A stretch of DNA of 64,000 bases from Lachnoclostridium phytofermentans (lineage in GTDB: Bacteria; Bacillota; Clostridia; Lachnospirales; Lachnospiraceae). The notes beneath the pieces were generated by a model, which had not been told where the DNA came from, did not search any database, and saw only the letters and a list, made by a program, of their open reading frames with translations. The DNA lies in the NCBI RefSeq assembly GCF_000733755.1, contig NZ_JPOF01000008.1, forward strand, positions 310,001-374,000, given 5' to 3'. Both the position numbers and the translations under genes were made by a program. This document shows positions 44,339-54,298 of the stretch, in pieces; position 1 is the stretch's first letter, and every line of letters begins with the position of its first letter.

Positions 44339-45199
44339 CTATTTTTTTAAAAAGTCTACTATGACATTTTTTATACTTTGAGGCATAATGTGCATATGAC
44401 CACTATCTTTCAGTTCATAAGTGCTACAATTTGAAATGATTTGCTTTGCTCTTCTTAAAACTTTTTTAGCAGGAAACAGACAATCCTTCTCGGAAGCAAT
44501 AACAAGTGTTGGAGAATTATAAGCAGACATTTTTGTGGCTTCAACATTTGTTGGCATACCAGTTTTTGTTTTTACATTATCAAAGCTATCTTTTATTATA
44601 TCTAAAGTATCTTTATCAAGAACATCTTCGTTTAATGCCATATGTAACGCAGTTTTTATAAGAAATTTATCTTTTTTCGTAATACAGTATTGCAATAAAG
44701 GTATCATCATTTTCATTGATGATATTGGGAAGGCATTATCTATTCCTGCAGGTACAACTAAAACTGCTTTTTCAACCTTTTCTGGAGCAACACACATTAG
44801 TTTGGCTAAGACACCACCACCGAACGAACCGCCAAAACAAGAGATTTTTTCGTAACCAATTTTTTCAATAACCTCACTTGCCCATTTTCCATAGTCATAT
44901 CCTCTATGCGACAAACATACTTCATCACTTTTTCCTGGATGTCCAATTATATCTACTGCATATAGGTGAAAATCATCGATAAGAAAATTACACATTAGCG
45001 AATTATATGCTGATGTACTGTTACCCCCATGAAATACAAGCAATGGAGTTCCCTCTCTATTTCCAGTTTCGACTATATGGGTTCTACCGAATGATGTTTC
45101 TACATAAACATCTAAACAGGGCAAACCCAATCTTGAAAGTTGCATATCGTATAATTCAAGCGATTTTTTTCGTCCTTCTTTTGACTTGTATATGCTCAT
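44339..45199 (-). CDS. Alpha/beta hydrolase
   Basis: 286 residues. Oxyanion motif VFHGGNSTSA, nucleophile elbow CFGGSFGGG (Ser), acid in IASEKDCLFPA and catalytic His in DSGHMH are in the standard order. No signal peptide, so cytoplasmic. The cap region has many hydrophobic residues. The substrate is unknown. Its 5' side faces a 42-bp repeat array that holds an IS element, so its promoter may be affected. Confidence 0.88.
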   Translation of the reverse strand: MSIYKSKEGRKKSLELYDMQLSRLGLPCLDVYVETSFGRTHIVETGNREGTPLLVFHGGNSTSAYNSLMCNFLIDDFHLYAVDIIGHPGKSDEVCLSHRGYDYGKWASEVIEKIGYEKISCFGGSFGGGVLAKLMCVAPEKVEKAVLVVPAGIDNAFPISSMKMMIPLLQYCITKKDKFLIKTALHMALNEDVLDKDTLDIIKDSFDNVKTKTGMPTNVEATKMSAYNSPTLVIASEKDCLFPAKKVLRRAKQIISNCSTYELKDSGHMHIMPQSIKNVIVDFLKK

Positions 45200-45293
45200 A
45201 TAGTTACTCCATGAATTTTATTTTAATAATATATCTTTTTGGATTATTAAAACATGTATTTGTATTAATAATATATCTTTTTGGATTATTAAA

Positions 45294-46649
45294 GATAGCG
45301 TCAAGAATTTTGTGTAAACACTTCCTACCAGGTAGACCACTCCTGGGCTAACTTTAATCAAAGAGTTCATTTAGTTCAGCTGACGCCTGAGCAAAACCTT
45401 TATGAATTCTTGTGCTGAAACGGTTGTTATAATCACTACAAAAGCTACAGACATAACGCTCCAAGGAATCCTCATTTGGAAACTGTTCTTTGCGTTTGGT
45501 TCCTCTTTTGAGATTTTTATTAAAGCCTTCTATCAGATTAGTAGTATAAATGCTTGCTTTAATCTGAGTAGGAAATTCATAAAAAGTAAACAGGCTATCA
45601 TTATCTTTAAGAACCTTGACTGCCTTTGGATATACAACAGCATACTTTTTCATGAAGGAATCTAAGAACTCTTTCGCTTTTTCAATGGTTTCAGCTTTAT
45701 ACACTGGTTTTAAGTCATCCATCACTTTGGATTTATCCTTTGCACGAACATGTTTCATTACATTTCTAGCAACGTGAGTCCAGCAACTTTGATGCTTTGC
45801 TTTTGGGTATACTTCTAAGCAAGCATTTTTAAAACCATTGAGTCCATCTGTAACAAAGAGTAGAACCTGTTCCAAACCACGCTGTTTTAAGGACTGTAGC
45901 ATTTCTCTGTAATTATCAGCTGTTTCACTTGGGTAAAGAGCATAATCTAAGACTTCTTTCTCTCCCTCATGAGTGATACCAATAAGGATATGCAGAGCTT
46001 CCTTGGCAACACTATCACGACGTACACTAAGGTAAGTCGCATCGCCATAGATAATGGCATATTTATCAGAAATAGGACGCTGATGAAAAGCCTCAACTTG
46101 CGCCTGGACAGCTTTGGTTATATTTGAAACAGTCGCTGGACTGTAGTGATGACCATACATTTTTTCTATAAGATCAGCAATCTCACGGGTTGTGATTCCT
46201 TTTTTATACAGCTGTATCACAGTGGTTTCTAAAGAATCCGTGTTTCTTTGATAAGCCGGAACTGTCTTCTGCGAAAACTCTCCATTACGATCGCGAGGGA
46301 TTTTAATATTCAGGTCCCCAAAATGAGAATGAATCGTTCTTTCATAGTAACCGTTTCTAGAATTGCCTGAATTATAGCCTTCTATAGAGTATTTCTCATA
46401 GTTGAGGAAAGCAGTAAGCTCAGTAGTTAGTATTTCGTTAGTAGCCGTTTCAAGTTCCTGACGAAAAATTTCATCAACTGATTCATTTTTTAATAGTGCA
46501 GACAATAATTTTGTGTTAAGATAAGACATAAGGGAACTCCTTCTTTTGTGTTTATTGTTTGGTCACTTTAAACTATAAAAGAAGTCGGTTCCCTTTTCTA
46601 GTATTATTTTTCTAGAAGAACCTGTTTACACATAATATTTTACACTACC
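45294..46649 (-). mobile_element. IS256-family insertion sequence, complete
   Basis: 1356 bp with one transposase gene. Imperfect terminal inverted repeats of about 30 bp share TGTGTAAACA and start GATAGCGT (left) and GGTAGTGT (right, complement). TTATTAAA occurs directly outside both ends (45286-45293 and 46650-46657) as the 8-bp target duplication. All ends intact, so probably a recent insertion. Confidence 0.92.
45354..46529 (-). CDS. IS256-family (Mutator-type) transposase
   Basis: 391 residues, full length. The DDE triad is visible: Asp163 in IIYGDATYLSVRR, Asp228 in LLFVTDGLNGF and Glu334 in TTNLIEGFNKNLKRGTKRK. The Mutator signature region with CWTHVARNV lies between the last two. The N-terminal helical DNA-binding part and NGYYERTIHSHFG segment are typical. 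No frameshift or stop. GGAG precedes the start. Confidence 0.96.
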   Translation of the reverse strand: MSYLNTKLLSALLKNESVDEIFRQELETATNEILTTELTAFLNYEKYSIEGYNSGNSRNGYYERTIHSHFGDLNIKIPRDRNGEFSQKTVPAYQRNTDSLETTVIQLYKKGITTREIADLIEKMYGHHYSPATVSNITKAVQAQVEAFHQRPISDKYAIIYGDATYLSVRRDSVAKEALHILIGITHEGEKEVLDYALYPSETADNYREMLQSLKQRGLEQVLLFVTDGLNGFKNACLEVYPKAKHQSCWTHVARNVMKHVRAKDKSKVMDDLKPVYKAETIEKAKEFLDSFMKKYAVVYPKAVKVLKDNDSLFTFYEFPTQIKASIYTTNLIEGFNKNLKRGTKRKEQFPNEDSLERYVCSFCSDYNNRFSTRIHKGFAQASAELNELFD

Positions 46650-46852
46650 TTATTAAAACATGTATTTGTATTAATAATATATCTTTTTGGATTATTAAAA
46701 CATGCATTTGTTTTAATAATATAGTTTTTCGGATTATTAAAACATGTGTTTGTTTTAATAATATAATATCATTTTATACTACGAACTATCAAGAGTAAGT
46801 TATCAATGTTCTTACCTTCTTAAATAAACTTACGTGTAAATTACGGAAAGAG

Positions 46853-46914
46853 TAAAAATATTGCACCAAAAACTAAAAATATTAGATTTTTATTTTCAAG
46901 TAGAATTCTATAAT
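46853..46914 (+). promoter_or_regulatory. GH94 promoter with YesN-type direct-repeat operator
   Basis: TAAAAATATT occurs at 46853-46862 and again at 46874-46883, exactly 21 bp apart (two helical turns). The TATAAT at 46909-46914 is 26 bases further, but the -35 is poor (ATTTTT), as expected for activator-dependent promoters. The same arrangement is found at 53934-53996. Nothing else is recognised between 46767 and 46852. Confidence 0.72.
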
Positions 46915-46996
46915 AGATACTGGGGGGATTATGCAGCCCTGGTTATTTTTTATGAAGGAATAAGAATCGGTAGATCGATTGAAAGGAGAATATGAA

Positions 46997-49696
46997 ATGA
47001 GACAATATCAATATTTGAATGAATATGCTGATTTTATGTTAGAGGACCCAGAGTTAACAAGTTATCTCTATTTTCCGATTGCAAATGAAAATGGGGTGAT
47101 GGCATCTGTGACACCTTCCTTACATGGGGACAATAAGATGGGGCAAAATACATTTTTATTGGCGCCTGTGAGTGCAGAGGAATTACACAATAGTAAAGTA
47201 GCGCGAAATTTTTGGTGCAACATTGAAGGGAGAAAACCTTGGTCGGTGGTTGGAAATTCCAGTGACCAGCAGGCAAAACTGTTTCAAGATGGAAAAGAGA
47301 AAACTTATTTAAGAGCAGGGGTTATGTGGCAGGAGGTCGAGAGAAGCTCAGAAAGCAACGGACTGAAAGCCAAGGTGCTATCTCTGGTACCTGCTTCCGG
47401 AGAGACCGTTGAGCTTATGAGAGTAACGATACAAAACATTGGAAATGATAATATAACCTTTACACCAATTGCTGCAATACCACTCTATGCGAGATCAGCG
47501 GATAATTACAGAGACCATCGTCATGTTACCTCTTTATTGCATCGAATCTGTACAACAGAATATGGTGTCATAGTAAATCCTACCCTTACTTTTGATGAAC
47601 GTGGACATAAGAAAAATGAAGTTATTTATGGAGTATTGGGTGCTACGAATGAAGCTGATCCTCCTGTATCTTTCTACCCTACAGTAGAAGAATTTATTGG
47701 TGAGGGCGGAAGTTTCGAACAACCTAGAGCCCTTTATACTAAGGACATTGTTGCAGTTACAGCTGGTGAGAAAGTGGCAGGATATGAGGCACTTGGTGGA
47801 CTTGTATTTGAAAAAGTGACCTTACGAGTGGGAGAAGAAAGATCATATCTTATAGCAATGGGGTATGGCACCTCGGAGGAAGATTTTAAGAAAGAAGCTA
47901 TGAAGTTTCTTTCATCAAAAGCTTTTGAGGATATCTTATTCTATACGAAAAATTATTGGAATCAGAAAATCAACATTCACTATCATACTAAAAATAAGGA
48001 TTTTGATCATTTTATGCATTGGGTAAACTTTCAACCGATGTTACGACGAATCTATGGGTGCTCCTTCCTGCCACACCACGATTATGGAAAAGGAGGAAGA
48101 GGGTGGCGTGATCTTTGGCAAGATTGTTTAGCGCTACTTATGATGAACCCGTCGGGTGTTCGGGAGATGCTTCATGATAATTTTTCAGGAATTCGTATGG
48201 ATGGTACCAATGCAACTATCATAGGGGCAAAACAGGGAGAGTTTATTGCCGATCGTAATAATATCACCAGGGTATGGATGGATCATGGAGTCTGGCCTTT
48301 GTTTACCACGGATTTGTACATAAAACATAGCGGTGATATTAGCTTCCTATTAGAGGAAGCAGGCTATTTTAAAGATATGCAAGCGGTCAGAGGGGAAGAA
48401 AAGGATACCCAATATAACGATAGTCTTGGAAAAAGGGTTAGGACAGTTGAAGGGGAAGAATACCGGGGAACAATCTTAGAGCACTTATTGCTTCAGAACT
48501 TAACTGCATTCTATGATGTGGGTGAGCACAATCACATCCGCTTACGTGGCGCGGATTGGAATGATGCACTTGATATGGCAAAGGAACGTGGAGAAAGTGT
48601 AGCATTTACAGCTGCCTATGCATTGAATCTTACTACACTAGCACAGCTCTTAGAAAAACTTGAGGAAAGTGGAGTTACTAGGATACTTCTTGCAAAAGAG
48701 ATGGAACTTTTATTCACAGAGGATATTATCTGTTATGGCAATATCAAGCGTAAAAAAGAAATCCTTTATGATTATTGTAAGCAGGTGAAGGAGACTGTGA
48801 GTGGACATAAAGTGGAGGTTTTAGTATCCAATCTAGTTTATAATTTAAAGAACATGTCGGAATGGATAAAAGAACACATCCGTAGTGAAGAATGGTTAAC
48901 AAGTGCGGAAGGATTTCATTGGTTTAATGGTTATTATGATAATCATGGTCAGAGGGTAGAAGGTGATTTTTCACAGGGTGTTCGTATGATGCTAACCAGC
49001 CAGGTTTTTACGATTATGTCAGGGGTTGCAACAAAGGATCAAGTTAAGGATGTAGTTCGTGCAGCAGATCACTATCTCTATGAAGAACGGATAGGAGGCT
49101 ATCGTCTTAATACTGACTTTGGAGAAGTAAAACTTGATTTAGGTAGAATGTTTGGATTTGCTTATGGTCAAAAAGAGAATGGAGCAGTATTTTGCCATAT
49201 GGCAATTATGTATGCCAATGCCTTATACCAACGAGGTTTTGTAAAAGAGGGGTATCATGTGATAGATAGCCTATTTCGGCATTGCAATAATTTTTCGGTG
49301 AGCAGAATCTATCCTGGAATTCCAGAATATATCGGAGAAAATGGACGTGGACTATATCATTATCTGACAGGCTCAGCAAGCTGGTTATTACTAACAGTTC
49401 TTACTGAAATGTTTGGAATTAAAGGGAAATATGGTGATTTATATTTTGAACCAAAACTGTTGTTAGAGCAGTTTAAGCAGGATGGTACTGCAACGGTTGA
49501 ATTTATATTTGCTGATAGATCTTTTGAAGTTACGTATGAAAACAGTAAGAAGATGGAAGTAACAGAGTATCAAGTTGCTAGAATTGTATTAGATGGAACG
49601 CATTATGAGTCAAAGGAATTTGGCTGTATAAGACGTAGGGATATACTTGAACTTTCTGAACATCGAAAGCACTTCATTACAATTATATTAAGCTAG
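46997..49696 (+). CDS. GH94 glycoside phosphorylase (probably laminaribiose/beta-glucan type)
   Basis: Cytoplasmic enzyme of 899 residues that splits a beta-glucosyl disaccharide or oligosaccharide with phosphate, giving glucose 1-phosphate. Order: N-terminal beta-sandwich (YLNEYADFMLEDPELTSYLY, MASVTPSLHGDNKMGQNTF), helical linker, then (alpha/alpha)6 barrel with GGRGWRDLWQDCLALLM, the catalytic Asp region RLRGADWNDALDM and the C-terminal YPGIPEYIGENGRG with LTGSASWLLLT. Size and start resemble laminaribiose phosphorylases rather than the shorter cellobiose phosphorylases; exact specificity is an inference. ATG 46997 has AAAGGAG eight bases upstream. Confidence 0.88.
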   Translation: MRQYQYLNEYADFMLEDPELTSYLYFPIANENGVMASVTPSLHGDNKMGQNTFLLAPVSAEELHNSKVARNFWCNIEGRKPWSVVGNSSDQQAKLFQDGKEKTYLRAGVMWQEVERSSESNGLKAKVLSLVPASGETVELMRVTIQNIGNDNITFTPIAAIPLYARSADNYRDHRHVTSLLHRICTTEYGVIVNPTLTFDERGHKKNEVIYGVLGATNEADPPVSFYPTVEEFIGEGGSFEQPRALYTKDIVAVTAGEKVAGYEALGGLVFEKVTLRVGEERSYLIAMGYGTSEEDFKKEAMKFLSSKAFEDILFYTKNYWNQKINIHYHTKNKDFDHFMHWVNFQPMLRRIYGCSFLPHHDYGKGGRGWRDLWQDCLALLMMNPSGVREMLHDNFSGIRMDGTNATIIGAKQGEFIADRNNITRVWMDHGVWPLFTTDLYIKHSGDISFLLEEAGYFKDMQAVRGEEKDTQYNDSLGKRVRTVEGEEYRGTILEHLLLQNLTAFYDVGEHNHIRLRGADWNDALDMAKERGESVAFTAAYALNLTTLAQLLEKLEESGVTRILLAKEMELLFTEDIICYGNIKRKKEILYDYCKQVKETVSGHKVEVLVSNLVYNLKNMSEWIKEHIRSEEWLTSAEGFHWFNGYYDNHGQRVEGDFSQGVRMMLTSQVFTIMSGVATKDQVKDVVRAADHYLYEERIGGYRLNTDFGEVKLDLGRMFGFAYGQKENGAVFCHMAIMYANALYQRGFVKEGYHVIDSLFRHCNNFSVSRIYPGIPEYIGENGRGLYHYLTGSASWLLLTVLTEMFGIKGKYGDLYFEPKLLLEQFKQDGTATVEFIFADRSFEVTYENSKKMEVTEYQVARIVLDGTHYESKEFGCIRRRDILELSEHRKHFITIILS

Positions 49697-49710
49697 TGAG
49701 GAGAAATGCT

Positions 49711-50148
49711 ATGAAAAAAGAATGGATTGAAGTAGTTAGCTATGAAGAAGAGGGATATCAACCGTTAATAGACTATGGATCTTGGAGAGTTGCTATCTTA
49801 AATTATTGTGATGAGCTTTTAATTGAACAGATTGGAAAGATGCAAAAACACAATAAAACGGATGAAGTATTTGTTTTATTAGAAGGAGAATGCACCTTAT
49901 TCACTGGTGGTATGGGTGATAGTTTAGAAGAAATCGATGTTATCTTTATGGAACCGAATCGGATATATAATATAAAAAAAGGAGTTTGGCATACTCATAC
50001 CTTAAATCAGAAAGGAAAAGTGCTAATTGTTGAAAATCAGGATACTTCAGATGAAAATTCACCAACTATCTTATTAAATTTAGAACAGAAGGGAAAATTA
50101 CGAAAATGTTTCGAAAAAATTACCACTATTACCAAAAGTATGGTATAA
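49711..50148 (+). CDS. Cupin-like small protein
   Basis: 145 residues. A beta-rich core with TDEVFVLLEGECTLFTGG, then EPNRIYNIKKGVWHTHTL, is the two-motif pattern of a cupin; the His pair in WHTHTL could bind metal or sugar. It starts 14 bases after the GH94 gene (GAGGAG eight bases before ATG 49711), so probably cotranscribed. It may be a sugar isomerase or sensor; function is unknown. Confidence 0.7.
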   Translation: MKKEWIEVVSYEEEGYQPLIDYGSWRVAILNYCDELLIEQIGKMQKHNKTDEVFVLLEGECTLFTGGMGDSLEEIDVIFMEPNRIYNIKKGVWHTHTLNQKGKVLIVENQDTSDENSPTILLNLEQKGKLRKCFEKITTITKSMV

Positions 50149-50222
50149 TATTTATGCAATATTACTATAAAACAAATAGATTCTAATAACTATGAGGTAA
50201 GCGTGAACTTGGAGGGTACAGT

Positions 50223-52025
50223 ATGAACATAGGGAAGGCAGTCCAAGCAATCAAAAAAAGAATTAACATACGTACTAAGATAATTCTCTTATATCTTAGT
50301 GTTCTTATCTTATCGTTCACGCTTTCTATTGGGATATTTCGTATTATTCATCAAAAAAGTTTGGAACGAGAAGTCGGTGATGCTACGATGCAGACTGTCA
50401 ATGCATTAAAGGGAAATTTGAATTTTATTTTCGATAATGTCAGTCAGTTTTCCACGCTGATTTATTTTGACCGCAGTGTTCAAAATTCATTAAAAAACAT
50501 TGATTCTGCCAGCATTGATCCGCATATCCACCAGACAATACAGCGTAGCCTTGTGAACATGTTACTTTCTGGTGATTACATATCGAGTGTATTTATCTTT
50601 GATATCTATAACAACTATTATTACTCTTATAAAATTGGACCCATCGCAGTAGATAAAGATAAGGTTCATCAAACCAACTGGTTTCAGGATTTAAAACAAA
50701 ACAAGGGTGAACCAATGTTTATCTCAAAAAGTGAAGATATCATTCAGTTTATTACGAGACCAGATCATAATTATATCTCACTTGTCCGTGAAATATCAGA
50801 CGTTGAGGATTATTCCCCTTTGGCAACTCTTTTACTGACCATAGATGAAAAAACAATTCAAAAATACTTTGATGAGGTCGGAAAACAGTACAATTCACAG
50901 TATTGCATCGTTGATTCTAAAGGCAATTATATCATTTACCCCTCCAATTATGATAAGACAATGGACGAGTATTTTCTGATGGAACAAGAGGTGGATAATG
51001 GGTATGAAGTTTGTCATGCCAATAATCAATCTATGATACTGGCAAGGCAAGACTTAGGTATTCACGATTGGAAGTTGGTTGGGATGCTTCCTGTCAGTGA
51101 TAATATGAATCTAAGTGACTACTATAAATCTTCTATTCTACTTATCATCGGACTTAATTTCATATTTGTTTTTGTATGTTCCCTAGTGTTAACGAAGTTA
51201 ATTTTCCATCCGTTATCTAAGGTTCAAAAACAAATGGAGATGGTGGAACGCGGCGAATTTATAGAGATGCCTGTGAAACCAGAGCATACCGATGAGATTT
51301 CACAACTGAAAAAAGTATTTAACCAGATGGTGCGGGCAATTATTGATTTAATCCATCAGGTGAAGAAAGAAGAAAAGATTATTGCACAAGGAGAACTGCA
51401 ATTATTACAGGCACAAATCAATCCTCACTTTCTATACAATACCCTGGATGCTGTTTCTGCACTGGCACTTATTGAGGATCATGAAAATTGCCTTAAAATG
51501 ACACAAGCCCTGGGGAATTTTTACCGAAATAGCTTGAATAGCGGCAAGGATTTAGTAACAGTGGAGGATGAGCAAAGTTGTATTGATAGTTATGTGACCA
51601 TATTAAATATTCGATACGATAATAAGGTTACTCTTCTATGGGACATAGAGGATAGGATAAAAAAAGAGCCAATTTTAAAGCTTATTCTTCAGCCAATCGT
51701 GGAGAATGCAGTGCATCATGGAATCCGTTATAAGGAGGTACAAGGAACGATTCATGTGAAAGGATACCTAGATGAGGAAGACATGATTTTTATTATTACA
51801 GACAATGGTGTAGGAATGCCCGAGGAACGGATAAAGCAAATTCTTGAGGGGAAAACAAAGACAGGAAAATCAGGCTTTGGTTTGCATAGTTCGATTCAAA
51901 GGATCGCGTTATTTTATGATATAAAAAATCCTATGACAATTCATAGTGAAGTTGGAATTGGTACAGAAGTTATTCTTCGTGTTAAGAAAATCCAAAGAAT
52001 AGAAACAGGAAGAAAAATCAATTGA
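50223..52025 (+). CDS. YesM-type sensor histidine kinase
   Basis: 600 residues: cytoplasmic start, TM1 (about 20-42), an extracellular Cache-like sensor domain (about 45-295), TM2 (about 300-322), HAMP (KLIFHPLSKVQKQMEMVERG), then His_kinase domain with NPHFLYNTLDAVSAL (His402) and HATPase with IVENAVHHGIRYKE and TDNGVGMPEERI, GKSGFGLHSS. The extracellular domain likely senses an oligosaccharide or its binding protein. The regulator gene follows 53 bases later. Confidence 0.95.
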   Translation: MNIGKAVQAIKKRINIRTKIILLYLSVLILSFTLSIGIFRIIHQKSLEREVGDATMQTVNALKGNLNFIFDNVSQFSTLIYFDRSVQNSLKNIDSASIDPHIHQTIQRSLVNMLLSGDYISSVFIFDIYNNYYYSYKIGPIAVDKDKVHQTNWFQDLKQNKGEPMFISKSEDIIQFITRPDHNYISLVREISDVEDYSPLATLLLTIDEKTIQKYFDEVGKQYNSQYCIVDSKGNYIIYPSNYDKTMDEYFLMEQEVDNGYEVCHANNQSMILARQDLGIHDWKLVGMLPVSDNMNLSDYYKSSILLIIGLNFIFVFVCSLVLTKLIFHPLSKVQKQMEMVERGEFIEMPVKPEHTDEISQLKKVFNQMVRAIIDLIHQVKKEEKIIAQGELQLLQAQINPHFLYNTLDAVSALALIEDHENCLKMTQALGNFYRNSLNSGKDLVTVEDEQSCIDSYVTILNIRYDNKVTLLWDIEDRIKKEPILKLILQPIVENAVHHGIRYKEVQGTIHVKGYLDEEDMIFIITDNGVGMPEERIKQILEGKTKTGKSGFGLHSSIQRIALFYDIKNPMTIHSEVGIGTEVILRVKKIQRIETGRKIN

Positions 52026-52078
52026 TACGATGGTTTTGAGTCTTAATAATACTAAAAAGCGTAGAGATGGTGGTTTAT

Positions 52079-53662
52079 ATGAAGATAAAAGTTTTATTAG
52101 TAGATGATGAAAAATTAGAGCGTGTATTGATTCGCAAAGGTTTCCATTGGGAGGAGCGAGGCTTTGAGATTATCGGTGAGGCTTCCCATGGAGAAGAAGC
52201 TTTAGACATCATGAAACACAAACAACCAGACCTGGTCGTTACAGATATTAATATGCCTTTTATGGATGGGTTAGAACTTACGGAAGAGATTCTTAGACAG
52301 TATCCACAATGCAGAGTCATTATCGTCACTGGTTACCGAGAATTTGATTATGCCAGAAGGGCTGTAAAACTTGGAGTGAAGGATTTTTTATTAAAACCAG
52401 TGAATATAAAAGATTTAGAAGAAACGGTAACGAAGATTAAAAAAGAAATTGAAGAGCAAAAGAGTATAAAAAAGGAATACGTTAAGTTACAAGAAACTGT
52501 TCATGAACATCATGAAATCGTAATAGAGAGCTTTCTACAGCGTCTGGTAGAAGGAAGGGTGGAAGAAGAGGAAGCAAGGAATAAACTTACTCTTTATGGT
52601 TTTGAAGGAATATTAAAGAGAAATCGCTGTATTAATATCAAACCTATTTTCCTATCCGATACAAAGGAGGAAGAAAAATTACAATTAAGCAGAGAAATGC
52701 TCTCTGCTGCAAAGTCAATTAGCAGTGATGACATGGTTATTTTTCAACATTTCTTATATAACATCATTCTCTTTCTTCCAAGCCTTAAAGAGAATGAGGA
52801 AGAAGCGATTGCGCATCAGCTTTTAGAAAGTATTCTAAAACAAAAGAGATTAGAATGTATTATCGGAATTAGCGAGGTACAGGAAGGGTTTCAAGGTATT
52901 CTTCATACTTATGTTCAAAGTCAAAAAGCAATATCGACGAGTGTTATTTTAGGTAAGAATTGTGTGATTCCCTATCGTGAGTACCGTAGAATAAAAAGAA
53001 AAAGTAGTTCTATGGAGAAGTTTGATTGGAAGGAATTTATTGTTGCCATAGAGAATGGGATGGAGAGTCAGGTTTTTGATTACATAGATTATTATCTTGA
53101 GGCCATGAGTAAAGAAGGATTATTTGATCCGAATTATCTTAAGTTAAGCACGATGAGTATGCTATTAAAAGTATCAACCGTATTAACGAAGTATGGAAAA
53201 AGTCTGGAGGATATTATTGATCAGGAGGATATGTATGACAAGATTTCAAAAATTGATACTTTATGGAGTATGAAACAGTATTTGGAAGAAAGTATTGGTG
53301 CAATTTTAAACTTTCATAATACCGTCAGAAGCAAAAAAAGCAATAAATTGATTGACCAAGTAGTTACTTATCTTGATGAGCATGTTTATGAGCAGAACTT
53401 AACACTTAAGAGAATAGCAAAAGATGTCTATGTTAATGAAAGCTATCTAAGTCGTATATTTAAGAAGGAAATGGGCGAAAGTTTAATTGAATATATTACT
53501 AGAAAGAGGATAGAAGAAAGCATGAGGCTAATGGATACGACAGATCTAAAGGTTTATGAAATTGCAGAAAAAGTAGGAATTAACGATCCTCATTATTTTA
53601 GTATCTGTTTTAAAAAGCATGTTGGAGTTATGGTTAAGGAATATAAAAAGCAACGGGTATAA
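52079..53662 (+). CDS. YesN-type response regulator (AraC output)
   Basis: 527 residues: receiver domain (LLVDDEKLERV, Asp56 in VVTDINMPFMDG, Lys in KDFLLKPVNI), a middle domain of unknown fold and a C-terminal AraC/XylS DNA-binding domain with two HTH motifs (LTLKRIAKDVYVNESYLSRI and YEIAEKVGINDPHYFSICFK). It probably activates the operons headed at 46997 and 54299 through the shared direct repeats. ATG 52079 is chosen to match the usual receiver start; 52067 is possible. Confidence 0.93.
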   Translation: MKIKVLLVDDEKLERVLIRKGFHWEERGFEIIGEASHGEEALDIMKHKQPDLVVTDINMPFMDGLELTEEILRQYPQCRVIIVTGYREFDYARRAVKLGVKDFLLKPVNIKDLEETVTKIKKEIEEQKSIKKEYVKLQETVHEHHEIVIESFLQRLVEGRVEEEEARNKLTLYGFEGILKRNRCINIKPIFLSDTKEEEKLQLSREMLSAAKSISSDDMVIFQHFLYNIILFLPSLKENEEEAIAHQLLESILKQKRLECIIGISEVQEGFQGILHTYVQSQKAISTSVILGKNCVIPYREYRRIKRKSSSMEKFDWKEFIVAIENGMESQVFDYIDYYLEAMSKEGLFDPNYLKLSTMSMLLKVSTVLTKYGKSLEDIIDQEDMYDKISKIDTLWSMKQYLEESIGAILNFHNTVRSKKSNKLIDQVVTYLDEHVYEQNLTLKRIAKDVYVNESYLSRIFKKEMGESLIEYITRKRIEESMRLMDTTDLKVYEIAEKVGINDPHYFSICFKKHVGVMVKEYKKQRV

Positions 53663-53760
53663 AAGCTATAGCAGTTACGATTGGGAGTTTAGGGTGTATA
53701 ATAAGTGTTTGAGGCTGGAAAATAATTAGCTATTTCAATACTTATGAAAGAATCAATTAA

Positions 53761-53839
53761 AGTGGGTAAGTAGAATGGGGAAAGCTACTTACTCACTTTT
53801 TTATTCATGACAAGGAGGAGTACGCAAAGCGTGCTTTTT
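53761..53839 (+). terminator. Two successive intrinsic terminators
   Basis: First: AGTGGGTAAGTAG (53761-53773) pairs with CTACTTACTCACT (53785-53797), then TTTTTT. Second: GTACGC-AAA-GCGTGC (53820-53834) followed by TTTTT. Together they isolate the regulator gene from the importer operon. Confidence 0.85.
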
Positions 53840-53933
53840 CTTGTTTCATCGATTTCATTGGTACCTAGAATTGAAAAAAGAAAAACATAATTTTTTAGGA
53901 GAACCAATTTGTAGGATAATTTTATTACTATAG

Positions 53934-53996
53934 TAAAAATAGTAACCTTTTATGTAAAAATATTAAATTGAGTTAACCGTCATTTTTTAATATACT
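53934..53996 (+). promoter_or_regulatory. Importer promoter with YesN-type direct-repeat operator
   Basis: TAAAAATAGT (53934-53943) and TAAAAATATT (53955-53964), 21 bp apart, lie right before TTGAGT (53968-53973), a 17-base spacer and TATACT (53991-53996). Identical layout to the GH94 promoter. A leader of about 290 bases follows before the first gene; it includes a GTTGAAA/TTTTCAAC hairpin near 54210-54230, but no known riboswitch was recognised. Confidence 0.78.
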
Positions 53997-54298
53997 TTAC
54001 TTATCAACAAAGCATGCAATGTTAGATAATGGTACGTACATAGGAAGTGTTCTTATTGACTTCTTAGAGGGATATTAAGAGGCTATAAGGAATGTAGTTG
54101 GCTTTTGATGCCGTCTTGCAAGCGAGCAGGATAAGGTCACAGATAGGAGAATCATTGTAATTAGAAATTGGATAGGGGTTTTAGGAAAGCTGAAACAAAT
54201 GGAGGTATGTTGAAAGGAAAATTTTCAACAATTATGTGCAAGTGCGCAAAGTTAATATTGTTATACAACGGCGCTAAAGCGTAAGAATGGAGGGTATT

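Larger units (their letters stand above)
45223..46766. repeat. 42-bp direct repeat array interrupted by the IS element
   Basis: Units of the form TTAATAATATATCTTTTTGG, then ATTATTAAAACATGTATTTG and two bases, follow each other at 45223-45264 and 45265-45293, are interrupted by the insertion element, and continue 46658-46670, 46671-46712, 46713-46754 and a partial unit to 46766. With the IS and one target copy removed, the phase is perfectly kept. Every unit has an 8-bp inverted repeat (TTAATAAT/ATTATTAA). No CRISPR-like spacers are present. Confidence 0.88.

Noticed and set aside
45223-46766. CRISPR array for the 42-bp repeats
   Set aside because: Units are directly adjacent without unique spacers and there are no cas genes.
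54000-54298. Riboswitch in the long leader of the sugar importer
   Set aside because: Only a short hairpin was seen and no conserved aptamer core was recognised; the operator repeats explain control better.
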